Numbered from the stretch's first letter, positions 34,049 through 42,514 are shown. The stretch is DNA of 64,000 nt from Alistipes sp. (GCA_017465575.1 JAFTVX010000004.1:33986-97985); one strand, 5' to 3'. Numbers and translations are program-made. The notes: generated by a model from the sequence alone, not told the origin.

Positions 34049-34672
34049 TTATAACTCTATCTCGTTAAACACCTCTTGCAAGCGATTGAGGAAGCCCGTA
34101 GATATCGGACCATCCATCTGCGTATGGTGGAACTGGAACGATATAGGCAGGGTAGTGCGCCATAGCCCCTTGCGGTACTTGCCCCACACAACAAAGGGGT
34201 TGTTGTAGAAGCCCGCATAGAGGTTTACGACCGAGTCCAACTCACACTTTGTAAGTGCCGAGGTGCCGATAACCATATAGTCGTCGCCAAGGTTTAGCTC
34301 CTCATCGCTCTTTGCTGCCTCGGCGGTAAGGCGCAAATAGTCTGCCGCAAACTGATGGATATCACGCGAGAAGGGTATATCGCAAGTGTTGATGCCACCC
34401 TTTTCGGTGCGAACAATGGTATTCACCGCCAAGTGGTCGAACTGCATAAGCTTGTCGCCCACGGGCAACATATAGAACTCCGCAAAGTCGCTCGCTGCAC
34501 GACCGATGGCGTAGCACATAAGCATATTGAGCTTTGCACCGCTACGGCGAGCAACACGCCTAAGGTGCGTGATATCGTAGGTCTTGGTCATCGTGACCAT
34601 AGGCATCGGCGAGCGCATCCAAAGGTCGAAAGCCTTGGCACGGTTGGTGGTCTTGGGGTCTACCTCTCTCAT
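34049..34672 (-). CDS. Chloramphenicol-acetyltransferase-like protein
   Basis: 207 residues from the ATG at 34672 (MREVDPKTTNRAKAF); a longer frame runs to 34741 but would cross the divergent promoter. The fold signature of CatA-type acyltransferases is visible: FQFHHTQMDGP near the C-terminus supplies the catalytic His and structural Asp, and FEL-like MVTMTKTYDITHL starts the core. Most CatA-like proteins in gut Bacteroidales are not resistance enzymes, and this one lacks context for one; the substrate is unknown. Co-transcribed with msrA. Confidence 0.8.
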   Translation of the reverse strand: MREVDPKTTNRAKAFDLWMRSPMPMVTMTKTYDITHLRRVARRSGAKLNMLMCYAIGRAASDFAEFYMLPVGDKLMQFDHLAVNTIVRTEKGGINTCDIPFSRDIHQFAADYLRLTAEAAKSDEELNLGDDYMVIGTSALTKCELDSVVNLYAGFYNNPFVVWGKYRKGLWRTTLPISFQFHHTQMDGPISTGFLNRLQEVFNEIEL

Positions 34673-34741
34673 TGTTTCGTTTTTATAGCGTAAAGGTAGT
34701 GATTTTTCGGCAAAGTGAGGATAATAAATCAATAATTTCAC

Positions 34742-34749
34742 TATCTTTG
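34742..34749 (+). promoter_or_regulatory. -7 box upstream of the DUF1295 gene
   Basis: TATCTTTG, 43 nt before the ATG at 34792; it supports the shorter start. Confidence 0.45.
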
Positions 34750-34791
34750 TTATGTGTTACACGAAATGTTAAACCTATAAATAAATATTGT

Positions 34792-35595
34792 ATGAGCTAT
34801 CTTTATGCGCTTCTTGCCCTATCGTTTGCTGTTTCGGCAGTGGGCTGGATATACTTTATCTACTTCTTTAGCATCGGCTACGGCTTTGCTATCTCGGCAC
34901 TCTCGGTGGCTACTGCGGTGCTATTCTACGATGTGATGACACTCCCAGCGGCTATCCTGCTCGGCGTGCTCTTTGTCTATGGTATTCGCCTTGCGCTATA
35001 TCTGCTTATTCGCGAGCGTAAGTCGGCATCCTATAAGAAGATACTCTATCAACCCGACAATACCAAGCGCAAACCAATCTTTGCGATGTTTATGATTTGG
35101 ATATCGTGCGCTCTGCTCTATATTGGTCAGATCAGCCCCGTAACATTCTACCTCTACAACCTCGAGTTGGGTGCTTCGGTGAACCATATTTGGGCGTGGG
35201 TAGGTGCTGTGGTTGCTGCTGCGGGCGTTATCATCGAGATGGTGGCAGATGCCCAAAAGAGCGCTGCCAAGAAGGTAAATGCCAACCGCTTTGTTAGCCA
35301 CGGTCTCTATCGCATCGTGCGTTGCCCCAACTACTTTGGCGAGGTGCTGATGTGGACAGGTAGCTTTGTTATCTGCTTTGGCGCTTGCTGCACCGTGGGT
35401 CAGTGGGTTATCGCATCGCTCGGCTATATCGGCATTGTCTATGTGATGTTTAGTGGCGCCCGCCGCCTTGAACTTCGCCAGAACGAAACCTATGGCAACG
35501 ACCCCGAATTCCAGGCCTACATCAAGCGCACACCGCTGATTCTGCCTCTTGTGCCTATCTACAGCGTGGCAAAGCATAGCTGGCTGAAAGGATAA
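34792..35595 (+). CDS. DUF1295 / isoprenylcysteine methyltransferase-like membrane protein
   Basis: 267 residues from the ATG at 34792. Six to seven membrane helices. The conserved cytosolic block NRFVSHGLYRIVRCPNYFGEVLMWTG (about 165-190) and the C-terminal RRLELRQNETYGNDPEFQAYIKRTP are the SAM- and substrate-binding signature of ICMT/steroid-5-alpha-reductase-like DUF1295 proteins. The substrate in bacteria is unknown. A clean terminator follows at 35623. Confidence 0.85.
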   Translation: MSYLYALLALSFAVSAVGWIYFIYFFSIGYGFAISALSVATAVLFYDVMTLPAAILLGVLFVYGIRLALYLLIRERKSASYKKILYQPDNTKRKPIFAMFMIWISCALLYIGQISPVTFYLYNLELGASVNHIWAWVGAVVAAAGVIIEMVADAQKSAAKKVNANRFVSHGLYRIVRCPNYFGEVLMWTGSFVICFGACCTVGQWVIASLGYIGIVYVMFSGARRLELRQNETYGNDPEFQAYIKRTPLILPLVPIYSVAKHSWLKG

Positions 35596-35622
35596 TTTCT
35601 CGTGATATTGGTAATGATAGTG

Positions 35623-35655
35623 CCTCGGAAAATCGTTCCGAGGTACTTTTTGTTT
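35623..35655 (+). terminator. Terminator of the DUF1295 gene
   Basis: CCTCGGAA/TTCCGAGG (35623-35630 and 35636-35643), 5-nt loop, then TACTTTTTG. Confidence 0.8.
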
Positions 35656-35720
35656 TGTGGAAAATGGGATTGGCTACGAATTAAGGGATTCGAACTTTGG
35701 CAATGGCTTGCCATTGCAAA

Positions 35721-35795
35721 GTAGAGCCGATACCGCTGAAAAGAGAGCGCAGGGCGTAGCCCGAGCAATAAATCACTATCATATCGGCTCAACCC
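35721..35795 (-). repeat. 75-bp GAGCCGATA element, copy 2 (inverted)
   Basis: Arms GAGCCGATA (35724-35732) and TATCGGCTC (35782-35790). Read on the minus strand it parallels 28792-28866 in arms, length and the TAGTGATTTATTGCTCGG core. A separate hairpin ACTTTG-CAATGG/CCATTG-CAAAGT sits at 35694-35722. Confidence 0.85.
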
Positions 35796-35823
35796 GCACA
35801 AAATAGCCCATCTTTCGCCCATT

Positions 35824-35932
35824 GCAGAGCACCCGCCTTGGCGGTTTTGTTTTTATGGTGTTAGGGTGGGCTTGCACAATACTATACACCATAAAAACAA
35901 AACAGATGACTTTTTCAAGTCATCTGCTCTGC
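35824..35932 (-). repeat. Nested palindrome with GCAAGCCC loop after tRNA-His
   Basis: Outer arms GCAGAGC/GCTCTGC (35824-35830, 35926-35932). Inner 17-bp perfect arms (35845-35861, 35886-35902). The loop contains GTGGGCTTGCACA (35866-35878), the exact reverse complement of the loop motif in the tRNA-Asp palindromes, although the stems are unrelated. Confidence 0.85.
35903..35926 (-). terminator. tRNA-His terminator
   Basis: CAGATGACTT/AAGTCATCTG with a 4-nt loop, followed on the minus strand by TTTTGTTTTT. Confidence 0.85.
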
Positions 35933-35940
35933 AATAAATG

Positions 35941-36014
35941 GGTGGAAGATGGGATTCGAACCCACGACCTTAGGAACCACAATCCTCTACTCTAACCAGC
36001 TGAGCTACATCCAC
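35941..36014 (-). tRNA. tRNA-His (GTG)
   Basis: Read on the minus strand: acceptor GTGGATG/CTTCCAC (one mismatch), D-arm TAGCTCAGCTGGTTAGA, anticodon loop TTGTGGT with GTG, T-loop TTCGAAT, discriminator C and a G at -1 as expected for tRNA-His. CCA is not fully encoded. Confidence 0.95.
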
Positions 36015-36042
36015 CGTGTAGATTTGTTTCCAAATCGGTGTG

Positions 36043-36073
36043 CAAATATACACACTTTTTTCTATTCTCCAAA
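36043..36073 (-). promoter_or_regulatory. tRNA-His promoter
   Basis: Minus strand TTTG (36070-36073), 19-nt spacer, TATATTTG (36043-36050): exact consensus. Confidence 0.85.
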
Positions 36074-36171
36074 ATTTTGTGCGATAAATTATCGGTTTTA
36101 TCGCACAAAATTCGTTGTTTTGTTTTGGCTAACGACTTAGCGTCAAGCCTAACAATCTCGCAATCTTTGCG

Positions 36172-36942
36172 TTAGTAGATCTCGTCGAGCAAAGCGGCCA
36201 AACGAAGACCACCCTTGAGGAACTGACGCTCGATAACGGGAGCATACTCGGCTACATAGTCGTACGAGAGGTTTTTACCCGTTGTAGACTTCTCGTAGAT
36301 GTCGGCAGCCAGCACCACGGTCTCCTCAATCCAGTCGTTGGGTGTGCCACGCTTCAATGCCTTGCGCTCACGGCACTTTACTCTATCGACCTGCTCGGCC
36401 CACTCCGAGTAACCCCAGCGGTGTGCCGACTCGACAACCTCGCTATCCCATACCGAGTGCAACTTCTTCTGCTTGCCGAAGTACTTAACCTGCGTGCCAT
36501 TGCCACCACGGTCGGCCTTATGTCCAGCGTGCATAGGGCAGTGCATATCGCCAACCATATGGATAAGCATCATAAGCTCCACCTTCTCCTCCTCGGCCGT
36601 AAGTTCGCCACTCTTAAGGCGCTCAACGGCATTGTTGATAGCAACGACAACATCACCCTTTGCCTCCTTCTTAGAGTTGGCATATGTGCCCTCATTTGCA
36701 TCGACATTCACATAGTGCCAAGTCGAGGTGTGGGCATATTCATCGGTGTGGCTGGCGTTGTCCATCCAGTTGGCAACATATACCAACGAGTGGCCATCAA
36801 GCACCTTCTGCACCTTCTTGAGTGCTCGGCGTGAGAGATTCTGCTCGGCAATATATGCCACGGTATCGTGACCCTTGGGGCCCCAAGCCATAGCGCTAAG
36901 GCTGATGCAGAGGGCGAGTGTTAGTGTTAAGATATTCTTCAT
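36172..36942 (-). CDS. Secreted S1/P1-type zinc nuclease
   Basis: 256 residues. Signal peptide to AMA (19), so the mature protein begins with Trp20, whose N-terminus is a zinc ligand in this family. Further ligands are visible in order: GPKGHDTVAYIA (His25), NWMDNASHTDEY, TSTWHYVN, IHMVGDMHCPMHAGHKADRGGN and LHSVWDSEVVE. It hydrolyses single-stranded DNA/RNA and 3'-nucleotides in the periplasm or outside. It follows rho by 14 nt on the same strand. Confidence 0.93.
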   Translation of the reverse strand: MKNILTLTLALCISLSAMAWGPKGHDTVAYIAEQNLSRRALKKVQKVLDGHSLVYVANWMDNASHTDEYAHTSTWHYVNVDANEGTYANSKKEAKGDVVVAINNAVERLKSGELTAEEEKVELMMLIHMVGDMHCPMHAGHKADRGGNGTQVKYFGKQKKLHSVWDSEVVESAHRWGYSEWAEQVDRVKCRERKALKRGTPNDWIEETVVLAADIYEKSTTGKNLSYDYVAEYAPVIERQFLKGGLRLAALLDEIY

Positions 36943-36956
36943 ATAACTGCGTTATT

Positions 36957-38618
36957 TTACTGATTCATAGTTGCCAAGAACTCCTCGTTGCTCTTGGTTA
37001 GGTTAAACTGCTTCTGCAAGAACTCCATAGCCTCGACAGTGGTCATATCCGAGAGGTGCTTGCGCAAAATCCAGGTGCGCTGCATAACATTCTGGGGCAA
37101 AAGCAAGTCCTCGCGACGAGTACCCGAAGCGATAACATCGACAGCAGGGTAGATACGCTTATTCGAGAGGCGGCGGTCGAGCTGAAGCTCCATATTACCC
37201 GTACCCTTGAACTCCTCGAAGATAACCTCGTCCATCTTAGAGCCTGTGTCGATAAGGGCCGTTGCGATAATCGTAAGCGAGCCCTTCTCCTCGGTATTGC
37301 GCGCTGCACCGAAGAAACGCTTGGGCTTATGCAATGCGTTGGCATCAACACCACCCGACAAAACCTTGCCCGAAGCGGGCTGCACAGAGTTGTAGGCACG
37401 AGCCAAACGGGTAATAGAGTCGAGGAAGATAATGACATCGTGACCGCACTCCACCATACGCTTTGCCTTCTCCAAAACCATCTCGGCAACCTTGACATGG
37501 CGTGCTGCCTGCTCATCGAAGGTCGAAGCAACAACCTCTGCCTTGACATTGCGGGCCATCTCGGTAACCTCCTCGGGTCGCTCGTCGATAAGCAAAACAA
37601 TCATATATACCTCGGGGTGGTTGTCGGCAATGGCATTGGCAATAGACTGCAAAAGCATTGTCTTACCTGTCTTGGGCTGTGCCACGATAAGCGCACGCTG
37701 CCCCTTGCCGATAGGCGCAAAAAGGTCGATAATGCGGTTCGACATCGTGTTGTGGCCATTGCCCGTAAGACTGAACTTCTCGTTGGGGAATAGCGGTGTG
37801 AGATACTCAAACTGCTGACGGTCGCGCACATAGTCAGGTTCGAGACCGTTGATTAGGTTGACATGTACCAATGGGAAATACTTCTCGCCCTCCTTGGGTG
37901 GACGGACTACGCCACTCACCGTGTCGCCAGCCTTAAGACCAAAGAGCTTGATTTGCGAGGGCGACACATATACATCGTCGGGTGAGTTGAGATAGTTGTA
38001 GTCTGCCGAGCGCAAGAAACCAAAGCCGTCGGGCATAATCTCCAATACGCCCTCGCCCTCGATCTCGGCCGCAAAGTCATCTTTCGTGATCTCCGACTCC
38101 TCGCCGTCATCTTCGCCATCGTACTCCTCGTCGTCGAAATACATCTCGTCGTCCTCGTCGTCGAGAACATTGGCCATCTCTACCGAGGGGATTTCCGAAG
38201 TGTTGAAGTCGATATCTTCGTCGATAGCATCATACACCTCTTCCTCCTGCTTGTTGAACTCCTCGGCCTGCTCTTGCTCGGCAATTCTATTCTGCTCCTC
38301 TTGCTCCTTGAGCCACTTTGGCTTGCGGCCTCGACGCTTGGGCTGGGTAGCCTCAATGGGTGCTGCGGTGGCCTCGCTTTCGCCTGAAGGCTCGGCTGCG
38401 GGCTCGCTACTCTCTATTCTCTGTGTATTCATGCGGGGACGACGACCACGCTTTGCTGGCGTGGGCTGTGATTCGCTATCTTCGTCAGAGGTCGCTACGG
38501 TAATAATCTTCTCGAGCAACTCCTGCTTTTTCATTGTTGATGGTGTGATACCAAGAGCCTTTGCAATCTCGCGTAATTCGACAATTGTTTTGCCCTCCAA
38601 GGCTGAAAAATCTTGCAT
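36957..38618 (-). CDS. rho: Transcription termination factor Rho with extended acidic N-terminus
   Basis: 553 residues; E. coli Rho has 419. N-terminal Rho-N/SAP-like helices (1-45, [17 protein letters not shown]) are followed by a ~140-residue insertion rich in Glu/Asp and basic [13 protein letters not shown] patches, as common in Bacteroidetes. RNA-binding OB domain [23 protein letters not shown] (about 195-265), Walker [13 protein letters not shown] (about 312), Walker B and the Q/R-loops [14 protein letters not shown] and SGGVDANAL. The hexameric helicase ends unstructured transcripts. It carries its own upstream promoter. Confidence 0.98.
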   Translation of the reverse strand: MQDFSALEGKTIVELREIAKALGITPSTMKKQELLEKIITVATSDEDSESQPTPAKRGRRPRMNTQRIESSEPAAEPSGESEATAAPIEATQPKRRGRKPKWLKEQEEQNRIAEQEQAEEFNKQEEEVYDAIDEDIDFNTSEIPSVEMANVLDDEDDEMYFDDEEYDGEDDGEESEITKDDFAAEIEGEGVLEIMPDGFGFLRSADYNYLNSPDDVYVSPSQIKLFGLKAGDTVSGVVRPPKEGEKYFPLVHVNLINGLEPDYVRDRQQFEYLTPLFPNEKFSLTGNGHNTMSNRIIDLFAPIGKGQRALIVAQPKTGKTMLLQSIANAIADNHPEVYMIVLLIDERPEEVTEMARNVKAEVVASTFDEQAARHVKVAEMVLEKAKRMVECGHDVIIFLDSITRLARAYNSVQPASGKVLSGGVDANALHKPKRFFGAARNTEEKGSLTIIATALIDTGSKMDEVIFEEFKGTGNMELQLDRRLSNKRIYPAVDVIASGTRREDLLLPQNVMQRTWILRKHLSDMTTVEAMEFLQKQFNLTKSNEEFLATMNQ

Positions 38619-38704
38619 ATATTCTTTTGATTTTGCTCTCGCACTCTTGACTCAGAGGCGGGAAATAGTACGGAGTAGACATACAAAAACCGTGTAAGTC
38701 TGTG

Positions 38705-38734
38705 CAAATATACGAATAATTTGTTTATAGCAAA
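38705..38734 (-). promoter_or_regulatory. rho promoter
   Basis: Minus strand TTTG (38731-38734), 18-nt spacer, TATATTTG (38705-38712). The leader is about 80 nt, long enough for autoregulation, but no structure was evident. Confidence 0.6.
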
Positions 38735-38771
38735 TAAACTTTGTAATTTTTTTACACTCTTTTTTATGCTT

Positions 38772-38805
38772 TTTGCGGGAGTGTTGGATAATTTTTGTAA
38801 ATTTG
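38772..38805 (+). promoter_or_regulatory. Promoter of the pRiA4b ORF3-like gene and miaA
   Basis: TAAATTTG (38798-38805) with TTTG at 38772-38775 (22-nt spacer). It implies a start codon after about 38812 and thus the ATG at 38821 or 38830. Confidence 0.5.
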
Positions 38806-38820
38806 TATCACGACAAAACA

Positions 38821-39336
38821 ATGCAAACTATGAATATTATATTTAAGTATCGAATGTTGAGCGACGAGAGCGATAATTTCGTTCGCGATTTCGAGGTTTA
38901 CCCCGATATGACTCTTCGTGAGTTCTCCGATTTCTTGCTCCGTGCATTGCGCTACGATGAGTGTATGGTATCTATCTTTAAGTCGGATGCCGAGTGGCGC
39001 CCTGTCGAGGAGTTCTCCGAAATAGATATGGGCGATGATATGCCTGGCGTACCTCGCTGTATGGATAATGTGCGCCTAATGGAGGTTAACAACGACTTCC
39101 ACGACCGCCTTATCTACACCTTCGATATGCTCAACAATCGCTCGTTCTATCTTGAGTTGCTCGATATGCAGCGACCACAGGCTGACTTGACCTATCCCCG
39201 TGTTGCCTTTGAGCACGCCCCAGTGCCCGACCAGTACGACCCCGATGCTACGGAGGATAGCGGCTCAATCTTCGAGGAGATGATGAGCGACTACAACGAG
39301 TTTGATGGCGACGACAATTACGACGATGAGTATTAG
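38821..39336 (+). CDS. Plasmid pRiA4b ORF3-like protein
   Basis: 171 residues from the ATG at 38821 (MQTMNIIFKYRML); 38830 is equally possible. The fold signature of the pRiA4b ORF3 family (beta-grasp-like) is seen in FKYRMLSDESDNFVRDFEVYPDMTLREFSDFLLRALRYD..MVSIFKSDAEWRP. The C-terminus is very acidic (EEMMSDYNEFDGDDNYDDEY). Function unknown. Its end overlaps miaA by 11 bp. Confidence 0.8.
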   Translation: MQTMNIIFKYRMLSDESDNFVRDFEVYPDMTLREFSDFLLRALRYDECMVSIFKSDAEWRPVEEFSEIDMGDDMPGVPRCMDNVRLMEVNNDFHDRLIYTFDMLNNRSFYLELLDMQRPQADLTYPRVAFEHAPVPDQYDPDATEDSGSIFEEMMSDYNEFDGDDNYDDEY

Positions 39337-40243
39337 TCGCCCTACGCTTATCGTTGTTGTGGGCCCTACGGGCTCGGGCAAGAGCGCTCTTGCCGTTGAG
39401 CTTGCCAAGCACTATGGCGCTCCCATTATATCTACCGACTCTCGGCAGGTATATCGAGGCCTTGCCATAGGTACGGCACAGCCTACGGCCGAGGAGTTGG
39501 CAGCTGCCAAGCACTACTTTATTGCCGACCGTGAGGTGGAGGATAACTTCAACTGTGGCCGCTACGAAACCGAGGCGTTGGCTCTGCTCGAGGAGTTGTT
39601 CAAGGATAATCGCTATGTCGTTGCCGTAGGTGGCTCGGGACTATATGTCAAGGCTTTGTGCGAGGGTATGGACTCGTTGCCCGAGGCTGATGAGGCTTTG
39701 CGCGAGAGGCTTAAATCGCGCCTCGAAAATGAGGGTATCGGCTCGTTGGTCGAGGAGTTACGAAGACTCGACCCGAAGTATGCCGAGGAGGTAGACCTTT
39801 GTAATCCCGCGCGTGTTATGCGCGCGCTGGAGGTGTGCCTAACAACGGGCAAGCCCTACTCCGAGCAGCGTAGTGGCACGGTCGCCGAGCGTTGGTTCAA
39901 TATCGTGAAGATTGGCACGGATATGCCCCGCGATGTGCTCTATGAGCGTATAGACCGCAGAGTAGATATGATGGTCGAGGAGGGTCTGGTCGAGGAGGCT
40001 CGCACGATGTATCCAAAGCGTGCGCTTAACTCCCTGCAGACGGTGGGCTATCGTGAAATGTTTGACTATTTCGATGGCACAATCTCGCTTGCGGAGGCAA
40101 TCGAATTGGTCAAGCGCAACTCCCGCCGCTATGCCAAACGCCAACTCACTTGGTTCCGCCGTGACGAGGAGATAGGGTGGTTTGCACCAACGGAGTTGGA
40201 ACATATAATTGAGTTTATTGATAGTAAGATTTTGCAGAATTAA
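39326..40243 (+). CDS. miaA: tRNA dimethylallyltransferase
   Basis: 305 residues from the ATG at 39326 (MSISRPTLIVVVG). The P-loop GPTGSGKSAL is near the N-terminus, followed by STDSRQVYRGLAIGTAQPT, VGGSGLYVKAL and the C-terminal RRYAKRQLTWFRRD. It adds dimethylallyl to A37 of UNN-reading tRNAs. It is immediately followed by tRNA-Leu(TAA), one of its likely substrates, though adjacency may be coincidental. Confidence 0.96.
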   Translation: MSISRPTLIVVVGPTGSGKSALAVELAKHYGAPIISTDSRQVYRGLAIGTAQPTAEELAAAKHYFIADREVEDNFNCGRYETEALALLEELFKDNRYVVAVGGSGLYVKALCEGMDSLPEADEALRERLKSRLENEGIGSLVEELRRLDPKYAEEVDLCNPARVMRALEVCLTTGKPYSEQRSGTVAERWFNIVKIGTDMPRDVLYERIDRRVDMMVEEGLVEEARTMYPKRALNSLQTVGYREMFDYFDGTISLAEAIELVKRNSRRYAKRQLTWFRRDEEIGWFAPTELEHIIEFIDSKILQN

Positions 40244-40261
40244 ATAAAAGTGCTACATTTG
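40231..40261 (+). promoter_or_regulatory. tRNA-Leu promoter (overlaps the end of miaA)
   Basis: TTTG (40231-40234), 19-nt spacer, TACATTTG (40254-40261): exact consensus inside the last codons of miaA. Confidence 0.85.
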
Positions 40262-40285
40262 CATCGTCTTTACGAAAGATCGGTT

Positions 40286-40371
40286 GCTCGGATGGTGGAA
40301 TAGGTAGACACGCCGGACTTAAAATCCTGTGGGCAGTAATGCCCGTACCGGTTCGACCCCGGTTCCGAGTA
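40286..40371 (+). tRNA. tRNA-Leu (TAA)
   Basis: Class II tRNA with a long variable arm (TGTGGGCAGTAATGCCCGTA). Acceptor GCTCGGA/TCCGAGT, anticodon loop CTTAAAA with TAA, T-loop TTCGACC. CCA not encoded (ACGA follows). Confidence 0.95.
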
Positions 40372-40373
40372 CG

Positions 40374-40410
40374 AAGAAAGAGAAGTCATAATAGCTTCTC
40401 TTTCTTGTTT
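40374..40410. terminator. tRNA-Leu terminator
   Basis: AAGAAAGAGAAG/CTTCTCTTTCTT (40374-40385 and 40395-40406) then GTTTTTATTTG. It also lies at the end of the converging HD-domain gene. Confidence 0.85.
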
Positions 40411-41208
40411 TTATTTGCTTAATAGTTCTTTATATGCTCGATGATACTTTTGTAAACGCTTGAAGTCTTTTTCTGTTAGTTCATTAAGGCGGCGTATATC
40501 CATATTGTCGGCAAGATCTTTTATCTTAACTGCCACAGCCAATGGATTTGTCTTGACACGCTCAATAAATGCATCATAAGGCTCATCTTCCGATAGTTTG
40601 GTAACACATTTCAACGCCTCAATAATTTCGGTTGTAAAACCCTCTGCTTCTAACCTCTCAAAAGTCCAGTCGGTATCTTCGATCACATCGTGCAGTACTC
40701 CGACAATCTTCTCACTGACACTATGGACAGCAATCATCACTCGAAGAGGATGGTCTATATATTCGTTACCAGCCTTATCGACTTGTCCTTTATGCGCTTC
40801 TTTTGCTATATCAATCGCTCTACGCAGAAGCTCGCTCGTTCTCCATTCATAGTATTCAGGCTCATTCTGTAGCACAACATCTCTTGGAATCTTCCAAAGG
40901 TCAATATAGTTCAATCCCGCTAATCGTTCATATTCGTATGCTAAATCAAACTCACCTCGATGTAGGTACAACCGGAATAAATCTTCATACCTTTCTATTT
41001 GACTTGTTGTTTGGTTATACTCTTCCTCCGTTATAGGAGCCTTCTCCCATTGCCGTATCAATATCCATTTTTCATCTTCCGTCAAGGCTTTTAGATTTGA
41101 TGCGTAAAAAGCTCTCTTTCGATAATCAAAAACCTTACGCTGATCGATTGACATAAGTTCATCTACCGTGAGGTCATCTATCTCAAATATTGATTTATAT
41201 GGAATCAT
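40411..41208 (-). CDS. HD-domain protein, small alarmone hydrolase-like (RelA/SpoT HD without synthetase)
   Basis: 265 residues. The first ~125 residues are helical and unassigned (ERYEDLFRLYLHRGEFDLAYEYERL is repeat-like). The HD part follows the RelA/SpoT/MESH1 pattern: AHKGQVDKAGNEYIDHPLRV (His139, His153), VGVLHDVIEDTDWT (His173-Asp174, Glu177-Asp178), and IKDLADNMDIRRL with Asp235 in the place of the KLADRLHN motif. It probably hydrolyses (p)ppGpp or a related nucleotide. It follows the DUF3883 gene with a 2-nt gap. Base use is AT-richer than the neighbours. Confidence 0.75.
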   Translation of the reverse strand: MIPYKSIFEIDDLTVDELMSIDQRKVFDYRKRAFYASNLKALTEDEKWILIRQWEKAPITEEEYNQTTSQIERYEDLFRLYLHRGEFDLAYEYERLAGLNYIDLWKIPRDVVLQNEPEYYEWRTSELLRRAIDIAKEAHKGQVDKAGNEYIDHPLRVMIAVHSVSEKIVGVLHDVIEDTDWTFERLEAEGFTTEIIEALKCVTKLSEDEPYDAFIERVKTNPLAVAVKIKDLADNMDIRRLNELTEKDFKRLQKYHRAYKELLSK

Positions 41209-41210
41209 GG

Positions 41211-42422
41211 TTATTTTTCGTTAAGTGCTATTCTATATTGAATAGGATAATTAGCATATTCTTCCATACTTCCCTTTATAATAGCAATTTTTCCTGTCTT
41301 GTTTTCTAAACTATAATCATATACTCTGTAAAGGTAGTAGTTATCCTTATGTTGTTTACTAAATTCTAATTCTCTAGCTGACAAGTAAAAAGGTGTATTA
41401 AAGTCTCCTTTTGTTGTTTTAACTTCTATATATCGTTCAGTTCCATCATCATTATAAGATAGAATATCATAGCCATATCCATCTCCTCCTCTTTCGATAG
41501 ACTTATGAATACATTTCTCCTCAAGTACTTTCAGCCTTTCATTTTCGACACGAATCACAAAATGTTCACCCCATCTTCCTAATGACTGTTGTTTTGATGC
41601 CTCCTTAATATAGTCAATATTGTTTCTTGAGGGTTTAAATATTATTTGGGGAAAAGTTAGAAGCTCTAAAGACTCTCTACCTACCATTTTGACGCTATTG
41701 CATTCACCTGTTTTTTCATTTTCATCAAGATGAGTGCATATAGAATATATAAATGTTTGCGTAAGTAGATTTCCTTCTGAAAAATCGGTTAGCTCCTTTT
41801 TATAGATAAATTCTTTATACAATTTCAATAAGTCCAAATCTTGCAAGATAACTGACTTGACCTCATTACAAAACCTTGTATAACTAATTATATTGGTTAT
41901 GTCTCCTGTTCGATGGCGACGATAGGAATTCTCTGACTTTAGTATAGTTGCGGCTTTTTCAAAAATATTACTTATGTATAAGTAGTACTTTGATGGATAT
42001 CTTAACGCAAGAAGGAGTGCTATGGTTCTATCATCTTGTTTGTAGCTTTTTATCTTCCCATTGAAATTGCCTGCTTGATTATTGCGTAGAGTAATTTCTC
42101 GGAATCTATCGCGATAAATTTTTACCCTATCCTCCAAGTCAAGGTCTTCATTAAATAATATTCCTAGTATTTCTCTGATATCATTTGCTGAATATTTGGC
42201 ATTTGATCTTAGACTATCAATAGGGGCAAAATATTTAAGATTATCTGTTTTCTTAAAAGCATCTGTTAAGACTTTATATAAGTCCTCCTCCTCATCAAAT
42301 ATTCTTCTATAGTTATCTTGGAATGTTTTAACAGCATCCCACTTGTAAGCCTCAAGTTTGCAGATATCTTCTTCCCATCTTTTCTTGAATATAGGAAGAT
42401 AAATTTCTATACCATTCTTCAT
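41211..42422 (-). CDS. DUF3883-domain protein, putative nuclease
   Basis: 403 residues. The N-terminal ~270 residues are helical with a LRYPSKYYLYISNIFEKAATIL segment that resembles the DNA-recognition-type modules in front of McrB/DUF-type restriction proteins (weak). The C-terminal part is DUF3883: LGRWGEHFVIRVENERLKVL, then GGDGYGYDILSYNDDGTERYIEVKTT, an Asp...Glu-x-Lys arrangement of PD-(D/E)xK nucleases (about residues 320-340), then SARELEFSKQHKDNYYLYRVYDY. Operonic with the HD gene. Strikingly AT-rich, so probably acquired. Plausibly a defence component; the target is unknown. Confidence 0.75.
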   Translation of the reverse strand: MKNGIEIYLPIFKKRWEEDICKLEAYKWDAVKTFQDNYRRIFDEEEDLYKVLTDAFKKTDNLKYFAPIDSLRSNAKYSANDIREILGILFNEDLDLEDRVKIYRDRFREITLRNNQAGNFNGKIKSYKQDDRTIALLLALRYPSKYYLYISNIFEKAATILKSENSYRRHRTGDITNIISYTRFCNEVKSVILQDLDLLKLYKEFIYKKELTDFSEGNLLTQTFIYSICTHLDENEKTGECNSVKMVGRESLELLTFPQIIFKPSRNNIDYIKEASKQQSLGRWGEHFVIRVENERLKVLEEKCIHKSIERGGDGYGYDILSYNDDGTERYIEVKTTKGDFNTPFYLSARELEFSKQHKDNYYLYRVYDYSLENKTGKIAIIKGSMEEYANYPIQYRIALNEK

Positions 42423-42514
42423 ATTACTAATATTAATAAACTCTATATTGTTATACCATTGCCATCCGACATAGTATGGTATTTCTACAAAGTTACAACT
42501 ATTTTGGATAAGTG

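Noticed and set aside
34049-34672. Acquired chloramphenicol-resistance gene
   Set aside because: Base use and operon with msrA look resident; no mobile element adjoins it.
34672-34791. Upstream extension of the DUF1295 gene (start at 34672)
   Set aside because: The extension crosses a TATCTTTG promoter box and starts inside the divergent CAT-like gene's start codon; the TM pattern begins properly at 34792.
39302-39325. Upstream start of miaA
   Set aside because: The family starts right before the P-loop strand; MSISRPTLIVVVG at 39326 fits, and the extra eight residues come from the overlapping reading frame.
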